The notes below the pieces were generated by a model. That model had not been told where the DNA came from, ran no database searches, and worked only from the letters and a program-made list of their open reading frames with translations. DNA of 64,000 nt from Cutibacterium namnetense (GTDB lineage: Bacteria > Actinomycetota > Actinomycetes > Propionibacteriales > Propionibacteriaceae). Every line of letters begins with the position of its first letter. Positions within the stretch are counted from its first letter, which is position 1. A program made the position numbers and the translations under genes. Location: assembly GCF_001642025.1 (NCBI RefSeq), contig NZ_LWHO01000001.1:406573-470572 (forward strand), given 5' to 3'. Shown piece after piece: positions 54,066-62,438 of the stretch.

Positions 54066-55739
54066 TTAGCTGACGAGAACCTCGACACTCGGGTCAGCCA
54101 GCTCCAGGGCTGCCTTGCGGGCCTCTTCCGGGCTGCAAGCGACCAGAGCGGCGTCGGCGATCTGGCGGCACTGCTCTAAGCTATGGCGAGATAGGGCCGC
54201 CTTGACGGCGGTGATTTTGCCGGCGGCCATCGAGAGGGAACGGACCCCGATCCCCACGAGAACTAAAGCCAGCAGAGGATCACCGGCAGCCTCTCCGCAC
54301 ACGCCGATAAGCCGCTCGCCAGCTCCGTCACAGGTGGCCTTGATCAGCTGAATGACGGCAGGTTGCCACGGCGTCAAGAGCTCAGCCAACTCGCCCTGCA
54401 GGCGGTCAGCGGCCATCGCGTACTGGGTGAGGTCGTTAGTGCCGATGGAGGCAAAATCCACCGGCTCCAATACCTGAGACGATCGCAGAGCCGTTGAGGG
54501 CACCTCGACCATGATGCCCACGGTCTTGATACCGGCGGCACGGGCACGAGAGGAGAACCACTCGGCTTCTGCCTTCGTGGCGACCATCGGGGCCATCACA
54601 TATGGCTCACGACCTGTCTGCTCGGCAGCCTTGGCGAGTGCCTCCAGCTGGGCGTCGATGAGGTCGGTGCGTACCTGAGACAGACGCAGCCCGCGACGTC
54701 CCAGGGCCGGATTTTCCTCAGGGCCCAGGTCAGCGAAGGCCAATGGCTTGTCGGCTCCGGCGTCCAGGGTGCGGAAGACAACCTTGGCGCCCTCATCGAA
54801 GGTCTTAAGTACGGTGGCGTACGCCTCAGTCTGCTCGGCAACGGTGGGCGCGTCCTGGCGATCCAGGAAGAGAAACTCGGTGCGGAACAGGCCAACTCCC
54901 TCGGCGCCCTTCTTCTTTGCCGTCGGGGCGTCGGATGGGTTGCCGATGTTGGCGAGTACGAGGATGCGCTCGCCGTCAGATAGCGTGGCGTCTCCTTCGG
55001 GGGCTGAGGCCAGCACCTCGGCGCGACGATTGGCGCGCTCGGTGAGCTCGGCGACGGCTGCTTCGGTAGGCTCGACAAGGACCGTGCCGGTGACGCCGTC
55101 AAGGGCCAGCGCAGTGCCGTCTTCAATGTCACGAGCCTCGCTACACCTCACCACAGCCGGTATGCCGATCTGGGAGGCCAGGATCGCGGTATGGCTTGTG
55201 GGGCCGCCGGCCGCAGTGATGAGACCACGGACCAGCTCTGGGTTAAGGGTCGCGGTATCAGCCGGGGCAAGATCTTCCGCGACGAGGATCACTGGCGAAT
55301 CAAAGGAGGGAACGCCGGGCTCAGGCAATCCCTGCATGACGGCGATCGCGCGATCGCGGACGTTGCGTAAGTCGGTGACGCGTTCGGCAAGGTAGCCACC
55401 TGCTGCACTCAGCTGAGCGCAGAAATCGTCAAAGGCTGCCCACAGTGCGTGGGCCGGGCCATGTCCGTCCGATAGGTGGGACTTGACGCTGCTAAGCAAC
55501 CCGGGATCGCGAGCCATCATGGCAGTGGCCTGCAGTACCGCAAGAGCCGACGGATCGGCGTGAAGGGAGCGTTCGTCGAGACGATCAGCCACCTTGCTGA
55601 GGGCGGCCTCAACCTTGGCGAGATCTGCTTCTGCGCCGTGGCTGGGATCTGAAGCGGGCAGTCCGGGGGCGGGGGAGACGACAAGCGCATGGGCCTGTCC
55701 GACTCCTGCCGAAACCCCGAGCCCCGAGAGGGTCCGCAT
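54066..55739 (-). CDS. ptsI: PTS enzyme I (phosphoenolpyruvate-protein phosphotransferase)
   Basis: 557 residues from ATG 55739 (MRTLSGLGVSAGVG). Passes phosphate from PEP to HPr. The phospho-His is His183 in AAGGPTSHTAILASQIGIP. PEP-binding domain: VGLFRTEFLFLDRQ, GRRGLRLSQVRTDLIDAQL, GIMVEVPSTAL, IGTNDLTQYAMAADR and the catalytic Cys in GERLIGVCGEAAGDP. Complete. Four bases after ptsH, same strand, so it forms a ptsHI operon ending at the hairpin 54019-54048. Confidence 0.96.
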   Translation of the reverse strand: MRTLSGLGVSAGVGQAHALVVSPAPGLPASDPSHGAEADLAKVEAALSKVADRLDERSLHADPSALAVLQATAMMARDPGLLSSVKSHLSDGHGPAHALWAAFDDFCAQLSAAGGYLAERVTDLRNVRDRAIAVMQGLPEPGVPSFDSPVILVAEDLAPADTATLNPELVRGLITAAGGPTSHTAILASQIGIPAVVRCSEARDIEDGTALALDGVTGTVLVEPTEAAVAELTERANRRAEVLASAPEGDATLSDGERILVLANIGNPSDAPTAKKKGAEGVGLFRTEFLFLDRQDAPTVAEQTEAYATVLKTFDEGAKVVFRTLDAGADKPLAFADLGPEENPALGRRGLRLSQVRTDLIDAQLEALAKAAEQTGREPYVMAPMVATKAEAEWFSSRARAAGIKTVGIMVEVPSTALRSSQVLEPVDFASIGTNDLTQYAMAADRLQGELAELLTPWQPAVIQLIKATCDGAGERLIGVCGEAAGDPLLALVLVGIGVRSLSMAAGKITAVKAALSRHSLEQCRQIADAALVACSPEEARKAALELADPSVEVLVS

Positions 55740-55743
55740 GGGG

Positions 55744-56010
55744 TCAGGCCTCCGGGTCGGTCTGCAGGTTCGCGACGAGGGCGTCGAGCACCTCGTCGGC
55801 GTTGTCACCTTCTGCGGTCAATTCGACGGTCTCGCCGTGCTTGGCTCCGAGCCCCATGACCGACAGAATCGAGCGGGCATCCACCGGCTCTTCGCCAGGG
55901 CGCCCGATCTTGACGGCCAGGCCCGACTTCGACGCTGCCTGAACGAACATGGCCGCGGGACGGGCGTGCAGGCCGCTCTCGGCTGCGATGGTCGTGGTGC
56001 GACTCGGCAT
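55744..56010 (-). CDS. ptsH: PTS phosphocarrier protein HPr
   Basis: 88 residues. Phospho-acceptor His15 in SGLHARPAAMFVQAAS; the regulatory serine region is Ser47 in ARSILSVMGLGAKHG. Shuttles phosphate from enzyme I to IIA domains. An AGGAGG-type site lies upstream of ATG 56010. HPr kinase is generally absent from actinobacteria, so Ser47 phosphorylation is doubtful. First gene of ptsHI. Confidence 0.96.
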   Translation of the reverse strand: MPSRTTTIAAESGLHARPAAMFVQAASKSGLAVKIGRPGEEPVDARSILSVMGLGAKHGETVELTAEGDNADEVLDALVANLQTDPEA

Positions 56011-56105
56011 GATTGCCTCCTTGGTGGGGTAAGAATGTCAGGGTCGACGATAGCCGACGGTGCGATGATACGAAGTGGTGGGTCGGGGCCGATAGAGTGC
56101 GAACC

Positions 56106-56909
56106 ATGGTTGATGAGCACACCCCGCCCGTCGTCGCGGTTGTCGTCGCAGCCGGTCTGGGGACACGATTCGGCGGTCCTGTTCCCAAACAAGTCACGTC
56201 GCTGACCGGAAAGGCTGTCGTCGCCGTCGCAGTGGAATCCCTAGCCGCAGGCGGTTGCGACGAGGCCGTCGTCGTGGTGAATGAGGGCATGCACAACCAC
56301 CTGCAGCTAGCCCTGGCGGCATCTCCGATCCCGGTTCACCTCGTTACCGGGGGCGATACACGCCAGGACTCGGTACGCAATGGGCTGAGATTTATTGCCC
56401 AGCATCATCGGTTAAGCGACGCCACGACGGTGCTCATTCACGACGCAGTGCGTCCGCTGGTGCCGGCTTACGTCGTCGAGAATGTCATCGCGGCCGTCGC
56501 GAATGGCGCTGTGGCTGTGACTCCAGTGGTCGATGTGGTCGACACCATACGTCAGGTTGACGGAGACACGTCATCGGTCATTGACCGTTCAACCCTGCGT
56601 GCCGTTCAGACTCCGCAGGGATTTAAACGTGCCATCGTCACTGAATGTCACGAGCAGCTGTCTATGGAAGGCGGCTCGGTTACTGACGATATTTCGTGTT
56701 GTGAGCGGTACGGGCACCATGCCACCCTCATCGAGGGCTCCAGGATGTCCCTCAAGATCACTGAGCCGGTTGATCTGGATATCGCAGAGGTTTTTGCGAA
56801 GGCGGCTGCCGGGGCCGGGCATCATTCGGGACGCCGTGTTGGCAGGATGCTGCGTGCTGCCAAGCCGTCCACCATTGCTAGGAGATTGAGCCGCAGGAGT
56901 CGACGGTGA
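56106..56909 (+). CDS. ispD: 2-C-methyl-D-erythritol 4-phosphate cytidylyltransferase
   Basis: 267 residues from ATG 56106 ([20 protein letters not shown]). Third enzyme of the MEP isoprenoid pathway. Nucleotide loop [18 protein letters not shown], then [33 protein letters not shown] and the C-terminal [16 protein letters not shown]: a full IspD set. The last 35 residues are a basic extension ([17 protein letters not shown]) not needed for catalysis. Overlaps ispF; shares a divergent promoter region with ptsH. Confidence 0.95.
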   Translation: MVDEHTPPVVAVVVAAGLGTRFGGPVPKQVTSLTGKAVVAVAVESLAAGGCDEAVVVVNEGMHNHLQLALAASPIPVHLVTGGDTRQDSVRNGLRFIAQHHRLSDATTVLIHDAVRPLVPAYVVENVIAAVANGAVAVTPVVDVVDTIRQVDGDTSSVIDRSTLRAVQTPQGFKRAIVTECHEQLSMEGGSVTDDISCCERYGHHATLIEGSRMSLKITEPVDLDIAEVFAKAAAGAGHHSGRRVGRMLRAAKPSTIARRLSRRSRR

Positions 56910-57412
56910 TGGAGATCCGGACGGGGATTGGGACGGATGTTCACCAGCTGAGCGAGGGCGTGCCAATGCATGTTGCCGGGCTTTCTTTCCCTGATGAGGG
57001 GGTTGGGCTGGCCGGTCATTCTGACGGTGACGTTGCCTGCCACGCCATATGCGATGCGCTGCTATCGGCGACCGCATTGGGTGACGTTGGCTCAGTATTC
57101 GGCACGGCGGATCCGCAGTGGGCTGGGGCGGCTGGGGCCGCCTTGCTGAGCCATGTGGTAGCTCTCGTGGCTGGTGAAGGATGGATCATCCACAACGCCG
57201 CGGTGCAGGTTATTGGGCAGAGACCGCGTATGGCCGCTCGTAGGGCCGAAGCGGAAGCCACCCTGTCAGAAATCGTCGGAGCGCCAGTATCGGTATCGGC
57301 GACGACGACCGATCACCTGGGATTTACCGGACGTGGCGAGGGAGTGGCGGCGATTGCGTCAGCCCTTGTTACTCGCGGGTTCAAAGGTGAGGATAGCGCC
57401 CTGATCCGGTAG
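56906..57412 (+). CDS. ispF: 2-C-methyl-D-erythritol 2,4-cyclodiphosphate synthase
   Basis: 168 residues from GTG 56906 with CAGGAG 6 bases upstream; the next codon is ATG 56909. Fifth MEP step. Metal ligands in [12 protein letters not shown] and [45 protein letters not shown] and [19 protein letters not shown] are family motifs. Coupled to ispD by overlap. Its 3' end overlaps the convergent PTS IIA gene by 54 bases. Confidence 0.95.
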   Translation: MMEIRTGIGTDVHQLSEGVPMHVAGLSFPDEGVGLAGHSDGDVACHAICDALLSATALGDVGSVFGTADPQWAGAAGAALLSHVVALVAGEGWIIHNAAVQVIGQRPRMAARRAEAEATLSEIVGAPVSVSATTTDHLGFTGRGEGVAAIASALVTRGFKGEDSALIR

Positions 57413-57763
57413 CTGCGGCTGTGGCCCGGACATCTTGATAGCTCCAGCAAGGAGCGATTGGTCAGGGGAGTTGAAATACAACACGACGTGGCCAAGATCG
57501 CCGAGGTTGGAGGTTGCGGCTTCTCCGACCTCATCGATGGTGTAGCGAGCGCCGGCGAGATTAAAGACATCTCCGGGGCGCAGGTCGCGCTCAGGGGGCA
57601 GCGGGGAACGACCGCCGCGATTGTGAACCACGCAGATATCAGATAAGGCATCGGGCACGGGCTCTCCGAACAGCACGATGACCCCAGTATCTAACATGTC
57701 CTGAGCGTTTTTGCCGGTGCGGAGCACCACGGCATTCCACACTGTGCTGGACGTAGTCACCAT
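57359..57763 (-). CDS. PTS glucitol/sorbitol-type IIA component
   Basis: 134 residues of the GutA family: [20 protein letters not shown] then [25 protein letters not shown] and [13 protein letters not shown]. The candidate phospho-His is in VVHNRGG. Its last 54 bases overlap the end of ispF in the opposite direction. No membrane IIC gene lies within this window, so either it serves a distant permease or has a regulatory role. A second PTS subunit, IIB, is divergently transcribed 196 bases away. Confidence 0.8.
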   Translation of the reverse strand: MVTTSSTVWNAVVLRTGKNAQDMLDTGVIVLFGEPVPDALSDICVVHNRGGRSPLPPERDLRPGDVFNLAGARYTIDEVGEAATSNLGDLGHVVLYFNSPDQSLLAGAIKMSGPQPQLPDQGAILTFEPASNKG

Positions 57764-57959
57764 GGCGGACTCCCTCGAGATGGACGCTGTGCTCTTGACG
57801 GCAAGGTACCATTATGGATAGCTACCCAAGGCACCGTGGTCGCGGGGGATCAACCCCCACCGAAGCGGGTAAAAGGGGTGCGTTTAACATCGTGGGGGAC
57901 ATCCCTTGGTAGACCACATCCAAGGGGCGAGGAGATTTCCCGGAGGAGGGGTGGTCACC

Positions 57960-58253
57960 ATGATCGAGAAGAAGATTCTGGTCTGCTGTGGCACTGGTAT
58001 CGCGACGTCAGTGCAGGTCGCCAACAAACTTCAGCGGTTGCTGCGTGAGCGCGGGATCAACGCTCGGATGGAGCACTGTCGTGTCGCGGAGGTCCCGCGA
58101 GTAGTGGGGGAACTCAACCCTGACGCGATCGTCTCAACGACCGCAGTGAAGCAGCCTACCGAGAACGTCAAGATGTTCCGCGGCGTCGCGTTCCTTACCG
58201 GTGTTGATGAGGGGCAGTTGGCAGACGAGATTGCGGGAGCACTGAAATCTTGA
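57960..58253 (+). CDS. PTS IIB component (galactitol/SgcB-type)
   Basis: 97 residues from ATG 57960; GGAGGAGG lies about 10 bases upstream. The phosphocysteine loop is ILVCCGTGIATSVQVANKLQ (CGTGIATS), followed by RERGINARMEHCRVAEV and DAIVSTTAV. This is the Rossmann-like IIB fold of the galactitol/lactose class. No IIA or IIC of the same class is adjacent. A GGGGG-ATCAA-CCCCC hairpin at 57844-57858 lies in the intergenic region. Ends at a symmetrical terminator shared with carD. Confidence 0.85.
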   Translation: MIEKKILVCCGTGIATSVQVANKLQRLLRERGINARMEHCRVAEVPRVVGELNPDAIVSTTAVKQPTENVKMFRGVAFLTGVDEGQLADEIAGALKS

Positions 58254-58282
58254 CGATCCCGTGACAAGCCTCAAGGCATGAG

Positions 58283-58320
58283 AAACGGGGGCTCACTCGC
58301 TTGGAGCGAACCCCCGTTTT
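58283..58320. terminator. Bidirectional terminator between PTS IIB and carD
   Basis: AAACGGGGG (58283-58291) pairs with CCCCCGTTT (58311-58319), and inside it TCGC (58297-58300) with GCGA (58306-58309). T-rich ends on both strands fit factor-independent termination for both convergent genes. Confidence 0.85.
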
Positions 58321-58335
58321 CGCGGTAAGTGCGAA

Positions 58336-58821
58336 TCAGGAAGCCAGAACCTCGTCGAGCATCTCTTCGGCCCGTTCATCGGTCACCTTCTTGGCGAGGG
58401 CCAACTCGGATACCAGGATCTGACGAGCCTTCGAGAGCATCCGCTTCTCGCCGGCTGACAGGCCGCGGTCGCGCTCGCGCCGCCACAGGTCACGAACGAC
58501 CTCGGCAACCTTGAGAACGTTGCCAGAGTGGAGCTTCTCAAGGTTGGCCTTGTAACGACGAGACCAGTTGGACGGTTCCTCAACATTGGTCTTACGAAGG
58601 ACCTCGAAAACCTTTTCGAGCCCTTCGTCGTCAACGACGTCACGAACGCCGACAAGGTCAAGATTGCTGGCTGGCACTCGCACAACCAAATCGTTCTGTC
58701 CGAGAATCCTCAGAACGAGGTAGAGCTTTTCTTCACCTTTAATAGTGCGAGTCTCGATGTCCTCGATCACGGCAGCGCCATGATTTGGGTAGACAACGGT
58801 TTCACCAACATTGAAAGTCAT
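58336..58821 (-). CDS. carD: CarD-family transcription regulator
   Basis: 161 residues. N-terminal RNA polymerase-interacting Tudor-like domain: [20 protein letters not shown] and [21 protein letters not shown]-terminal helical DNA-binding part: [20 protein letters not shown], with the Trp known to wedge into the promoter minor groove, then [20 protein letters not shown] and [12 protein letters not shown]. It stabilises open promoter complexes, notably for rRNA. AAAGGGG lies 8 bases before the ATG and a near-consensus promoter upstream, so high expression is expected. Confidence 0.96.
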   Translation of the reverse strand: MTFNVGETVVYPNHGAAVIEDIETRTIKGEEKLYLVLRILGQNDLVVRVPASNLDLVGVRDVVDDEGLEKVFEVLRKTNVEEPSNWSRRYKANLEKLHSGNVLKVAEVVRDLWRRERDRGLSAGEKRMLSKARQILVSELALAKKVTDERAEEMLDEVLAS

Positions 58822-58845
58822 GTGTATGGCCCCTTTCGGGGGTTA

Positions 58846-58875
58846 ATTTTATCACATAATAGTTGCTGAAGTCAA
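58846..58875 (-). promoter_or_regulatory. Near-consensus housekeeping promoter of carD
   Basis: Minus strand TTGACT (58875-58870), 18-base spacer, TAAAAT (58851-58846), in an AT-rich patch. The predicted start of transcription is about 15-20 bases before the carD ATG, giving a very short leader. Confidence 0.75.
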
Positions 58876-59064
58876 TGCTAATTTCGTGCGGAAGTGCTTA
58901 ATGGTGTTATGGTGCGCCTGGCTCATCGGTTGAGTCATATACACCTGGACCCAGGTTCCGTGGTGCTGCGGATGAGTTGCTCTGGCCCGGTGGATGCGGC
59001 CCCTGTGGGTGCTGATTCAGCTAAACTCAACGACGATATGCACCCCGCAAGAGGAGATTCCACG

Positions 59065-59565
59065 ATGATCGACTGTCGTCGGACGGCTGCTGTCCTTGCT
59101 GCCGTCGGGGTTCTTGGTGTGGCAGCTTGTGGTGCCGATCCCAAAGTCCTCACCAGTTACACTCCGGCGGCTGGTGTCAGTGGGGAGTCCGGCACCGTCA
59201 AGGTGCGGAATCTGGTGCTCATTAATGGGGGTGGTCAGGCCCGGGTGTCCGCCGCAGTTGTTTCTCGACAGAGCGACAAGCTTGTCGAGATTACTGGGCA
59301 GCCGCTTAAATCAGATAACTCCTTGTCCGGGCGGTCCTTCACTGTGAGGACAGTGGACGTCAAACTTCCAGCTCAGAGATCGGTCAACCTTACCCAGTCT
59401 GATCTTCAGGCCCCCGCTAAAGGGCTGTCGGATGGGCTGTTAGCCAAAGTGACGCTCAAATTTGCGAACTCAGCGCCGATTACTTTGAATGCTCCGGTTG
59501 TGGCATCGACTCATCCGGACTTCAAGAAGTACGCTCCCTCAGGGGTTCCGTCGGCTCAGTCCTGA
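59065..59565 (+). CDS. Small secreted lipoprotein of unknown function
   Basis: 166 residues from ATG 59065, with AGAGGAG 8 bases upstream; earlier in-frame starts lack the signal peptide context. Signal peptide with lipobox GVLGVAACGADP. The mature part reads as a beta-rich domain (SGTVKVRNLVLINGGGQARV, VVSRQSDKLVEITG, LLAKVTLKFANSAPITLNAP), like the DUF461/copper-chaperone-type actinobacterial lipoproteins in its pattern, but lacks the His/Met ligands of those proteins. Function unknown. Convergent with the response regulator gene. Confidence 0.78.
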   Translation: MIDCRRTAAVLAAVGVLGVAACGADPKVLTSYTPAAGVSGESGTVKVRNLVLINGGGQARVSAAVVSRQSDKLVEITGQPLKSDNSLSGRSFTVRTVDVKLPAQRSVNLTQSDLQAPAKGLSDGLLAKVTLKFANSAPITLNAPVVASTHPDFKKYAPSGVPSAQS

Positions 59566-59605
59566 TAGCCGAATACATTCTGGATGTGGCCTATATGGTG
59601 CTGCC

Positions 59606-60286
59606 TTAGGCCTGAAACTTGTAACCCAGTCCGCGGACGGTGGTGATGCGTACCGGATGGGATGGATCGTCCTCGATCTTCGCACGCAGCCTCTTGATAT
59701 GCACGTCAAGAGTTTTAGTGTCGCCGACATAGTCGGCTCCCCAAACCCGGTCGATGAGAGAAGCCCGGGTCATGACACGTCCGGCATTGCGTAGCAGCAC
59801 TTCAAGGAGGTCGAACTCTTTAAGGGCAAGTCGCACGACCGTCCCCTCGACGCTGACCTCGTGACGCTCGACGTCCATCCTTACCCCGCTCTCTTCGAGT
59901 ACATCGGGGGAGACGTCTATCTCGGGGCCGCCACGACGAGTGACAGCGCGGATGCGCGCTACCAGTTCCCGGTGGCTAAACGGCTTGGTGACGTAGTCGT
60001 CGGCTCCGAGCTCCAGGCCGACAACTTTGTCGATCTCCGAATCTCTGGCCGTCACCATGATGATCCCGACATTGCCACGCTGACGTAGCTGGCGGCAGAC
60101 CTCCGTTCCCGGAATCCCCGGCATCATGAGGTCGAGCAGCACGATGTCGGCACCGTTACGCGAGTAGGCTTCTAGACCGTCAGCGCCATTGGCGGCAGTG
60201 GTGACCTCAAATCCCTCCTTGCGCAGCATGAAGGCGGTGGCCTCACGGTAGGACTCTTCGTCCTCAATGATGAGTACGCGGGTCAT
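59606..60286 (-). CDS. Response regulator, RegX3/PhoP-like
   Basis: 226 residues. Receiver: VLIIEDEESYREATAFMLRK with the acidic pair, phospho-Asp in ADIVLLDLMMPGIPG, Thr in IIMVTARDSEID and Lys in DYVTKPFSHRELVAR. Winged helix: LALKEFDLLEVLLRNAGRVM, DRVWGADYVGDTKTLDVHIK and ITTVRGLGYKF. Closest in pattern to RegX3, the phosphate-starvation regulator. Its kinase gene is immediately upstream and overlaps by 4 bases; phoU and a Pho box stand beyond it. Probable binder of the Pho boxes at 44804 and 61529. Confidence 0.9.
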   Translation of the reverse strand: MTRVLIIEDEESYREATAFMLRKEGFEVTTAANGADGLEAYSRNGADIVLLDLMMPGIPGTEVCRQLRQRGNVGIIMVTARDSEIDKVVGLELGADDYVTKPFSHRELVARIRAVTRRGGPEIDVSPDVLEESGVRMDVERHEVSVEGTVVRLALKEFDLLEVLLRNAGRVMTRASLIDRVWGADYVGDTKTLDVHIKRLRAKIEDDPSHPVRITTVRGLGYKFQA

Positions 60287-61464
60287 GACTCCTCCTGTTC
60301 GGATTCGTTGTGGTGATCAACGTCGAGGGTTGGAAGCCGAAGGGTGAACGTGGATCCTTGGCCCAATTTGCTCCACACATCGACCGATCCCCCGTGTGCC
60401 TGGGAGGTGTGCTTGACTAGCGACAATCCCAGGCCGGTTCCACCGTTTTCCCTGGAACGGGAGTAGTCCACCCGGTAAAATCGTTCAAAGATACGCTCTT
60501 GGTCGGCCTCGCTAATACCGATTCCATTGTCGGCGACAGCGATCACGATGACGTCGGTGTCGACGTCACGGACGCGCCGGGCGGAGACCGCGACCCGGGC
60601 CTTTGGCTCGGAATAAACGATGGCGTTGTGAACAAGATTGGCGACTGCCTCGGTGAGCTGGCTTTGATCCCCAAGGACCCACAGGTCCTCGTCGCAGCGC
60701 ACCACTAACGTCACCTCTCGGTTGGCAGCTTGTTCCCGGTGGCGCGAGACGGCCTCGTCAATAACGTCTGCGACGGCTACTGGTTCAGCACGCAGTAGCG
60801 GCTGGTCGGCTTGTAGTCGGGATAAGTCGATGATCTGGGTCACGAGGGCAGACAGCCGCGAGGACTCTACTGTCAGCCGCTGGGAGAAATGTCGGACGGC
60901 CTCCGGATCGTCAGCTGCACCTGCGATGGCCTCGGCGAGGATGGAGACAGCACCGATGGGGGTCTTCAACTCATGAGAGACATTGGCGACGAAGTCTCGG
61001 CGGGTCTCGGCCAGCCTGACGTGTCGCGAGCTGTCACTGGCAGCGATAATGGCATTGCCGTGATCATCGAGGGGACCGACTCGCACCGTGAGGATGAGGT
61101 CGGCCCCTGTGGATGCCCGTTTCATCGCCATGGTGTCGACGATGTCGCGGCCCTCGCGCCGGGCGGTGCGCACCAGATTGAGCAGAGCCTCATCAGCGAT
61201 ACGTGAACCGCGTACGAGTTCCATCGATCGCGCCCCCACGGTGGTGTGGAGGACCTCGTCATGAGGTCCGACGATGACAGCTGCCTCGGTGGCTAAGTCG
61301 AGAGCCCGAGAGAGGGTCGAATCGACCTCAATAGCTTCGATGTCGGTGGCGAGGGTGTCTACGGGATGACGAGATGACTCCACTACACGGCTTATGAGGA
61401 CCGTCAACCCAGCGCCGACGCCGGCACCAATGATTGCTGACAGAACTATGCCCACAGTTCGCAT
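60283..61464 (-). CDS. Sensor histidine kinase, SenX3/PhoR-like
   Basis: 393 residues. N-terminal membrane helix (VGIVLSAIIGAGVGAGLTVL), a PAS-like domain (about 60-150, VIVGPHDEVLHTTVGARSME), dimerisation/phospho-His box FVANVSHELKTPIGAVSILA, and the ATPase with N box VANLVHNAIVYS, G1 IAVADNGIGISEADQERIF and G2 NGGTGLGLSLVKH. Monitors phosphate status, probably through the Pst/PhoU system, and phosphorylates the adjacent regulator. Divergent from phoU with a Pho box between. Confidence 0.9.
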   Translation of the reverse strand: MRTVGIVLSAIIGAGVGAGLTVLISRVVESSRHPVDTLATDIEAIEVDSTLSRALDLATEAAVIVGPHDEVLHTTVGARSMELVRGSRIADEALLNLVRTARREGRDIVDTMAMKRASTGADLILTVRVGPLDDHGNAIIAASDSSRHVRLAETRRDFVANVSHELKTPIGAVSILAEAIAGAADDPEAVRHFSQRLTVESSRLSALVTQIIDLSRLQADQPLLRAEPVAVADVIDEAVSRHREQAANREVTLVVRCDEDLWVLGDQSQLTEAVANLVHNAIVYSEPKARVAVSARRVRDVDTDVIVIAVADNGIGISEADQERIFERFYRVDYSRSRENGGTGLGLSLVKHTSQAHGGSVDVWSKLGQGSTFTLRLPTLDVDHHNESEQEES

Positions 61465-61528
61465 AATAGGGGGATGGGCGTCAGGCTCGTCACCCGCGTG
61501 TCACAAAGGGCTGCGGAGGTCATTGGCC

Positions 61529-61561
61529 GTTCACTTAAGGTTCACGGTGGTGTCACACGGG
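61529..61561 (+). promoter_or_regulatory. Three-unit Pho box between the SenX3-like kinase gene and phoU
   Basis: Three contiguous 11-base units: GTTCACTTAAG (61529-61539), GTTCACGGTGG (61540-61550) and TGTCACACGGG (61551-61561). The first two match the units ahead of pstS. The site is 64 bases before phoU and 65 before the kinase start, so it could control both directions. Confidence 0.8.
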
Positions 61562-61624
61562 AGAAATGTCTCGGTCGACAGGGTCGATAGTCTTGGCAAG
61601 ACCCCACTACGGAAGGATACCGGC

Positions 61625-62293
61625 ATGCGTGAGAGCTATCACGATGAGCTCAATGCCACCAGCGGCAGGATTCTGACGATGGCGGAGTTAGTCCGGGTTG
61701 CCGTCAAAGATGCCACGGCGGCTCTCATCGGTGCGGATCTGACCACCGCTGAGCGCGTCATCTCTGACGATTCCAAAGTCGACGCCCTAAACGAGGAGAT
61801 CGAGCGTCGTTGTTTTGATCTGCTTGCCCGTCAGGCCCCGGTGGCCGGTGAGTTGCGTACCATCGTCGCGATGCTGCGGATGTGTTACGAGCTTGCACGT
61901 ATGGGTGACCTCGCTGCCCACGTCGCCAAGATCGCCCGCCTGCGGTTCCCCGAGGTTGCGGTGCCTCCGCAGGTCGCCGACCAGTTCGTCGAGATGTCGA
62001 AGATTGCCGACTCCATGATCGGCAAGGCTGAGAAGACTCTTGCCGATCGCGATGCGGAGGCCGCCGAGTCTCTGGCGTCTGAAGACTCCAAGATGGATGA
62101 TCTGCGACGCGATCAGTTCCGTCTGCTACTGGGCGACGACTGGACTTACGGGGTGGAGAGCGCCGTCGATACGGCTTTGCTGGGCCGCTACTACGAGCGC
62201 ATCGCCGATCACGCTGTGGCTGTCGGGTCCCGTGTCATCTACATTGTCACTGGCGAGGGCCCTGCTGGCGAAGACTGGCCGAGCGCGTACTGA
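61625..62293 (+). CDS. phoU: Phosphate transport regulator PhoU
   Basis: 222 residues from ATG 61625 (MRESYHDELNATSGRILTMA), with GGAAGG 8 bases upstream. Two repeats of a three-helix bundle, each with the metal-binding E/DxxxD-type segment (SDDSKVDALNEEIERRCFDL and SEDSKMDDLRRDQFR). ELRTIVAMLRMCYELARMGD and YYERIADHAVAVGSRVIY are family signatures. PhoU restrains Pst transport and kinase output when phosphate is plentiful. Located away from pst but next to the two-component pair. Confidence 0.95.
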   Translation: MRESYHDELNATSGRILTMAELVRVAVKDATAALIGADLTTAERVISDDSKVDALNEEIERRCFDLLARQAPVAGELRTIVAMLRMCYELARMGDLAAHVAKIARLRFPEVAVPPQVADQFVEMSKIADSMIGKAEKTLADRDAEAAESLASEDSKMDDLRRDQFRLLLGDDWTYGVESAVDTALLGRYYERIADHAVAVGSRVIYIVTGEGPAGEDWPSAY

Positions 62294-62438
62294 TCAACCG
62301 ACTCCTCATGTCAGCATTTCCAGTCGGCACGAGGGGTTTGTCGTGTCGCAGCTCGGATGCCTTGTATTGAGTACCTACAATTGAGTTGACTAACGTGCCG
62401 TCATACACGGCTGATAATTCTCAGTGAGGTCTTGTCAC

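Noticed and set aside
58830-58841. CCCC-GAAA-GGGG hairpin that could hide the carD ribosome site
   Set aside because: The near-consensus promoter places the transcription start inside this hairpin, so most of the left arm would not be in the mRNA.
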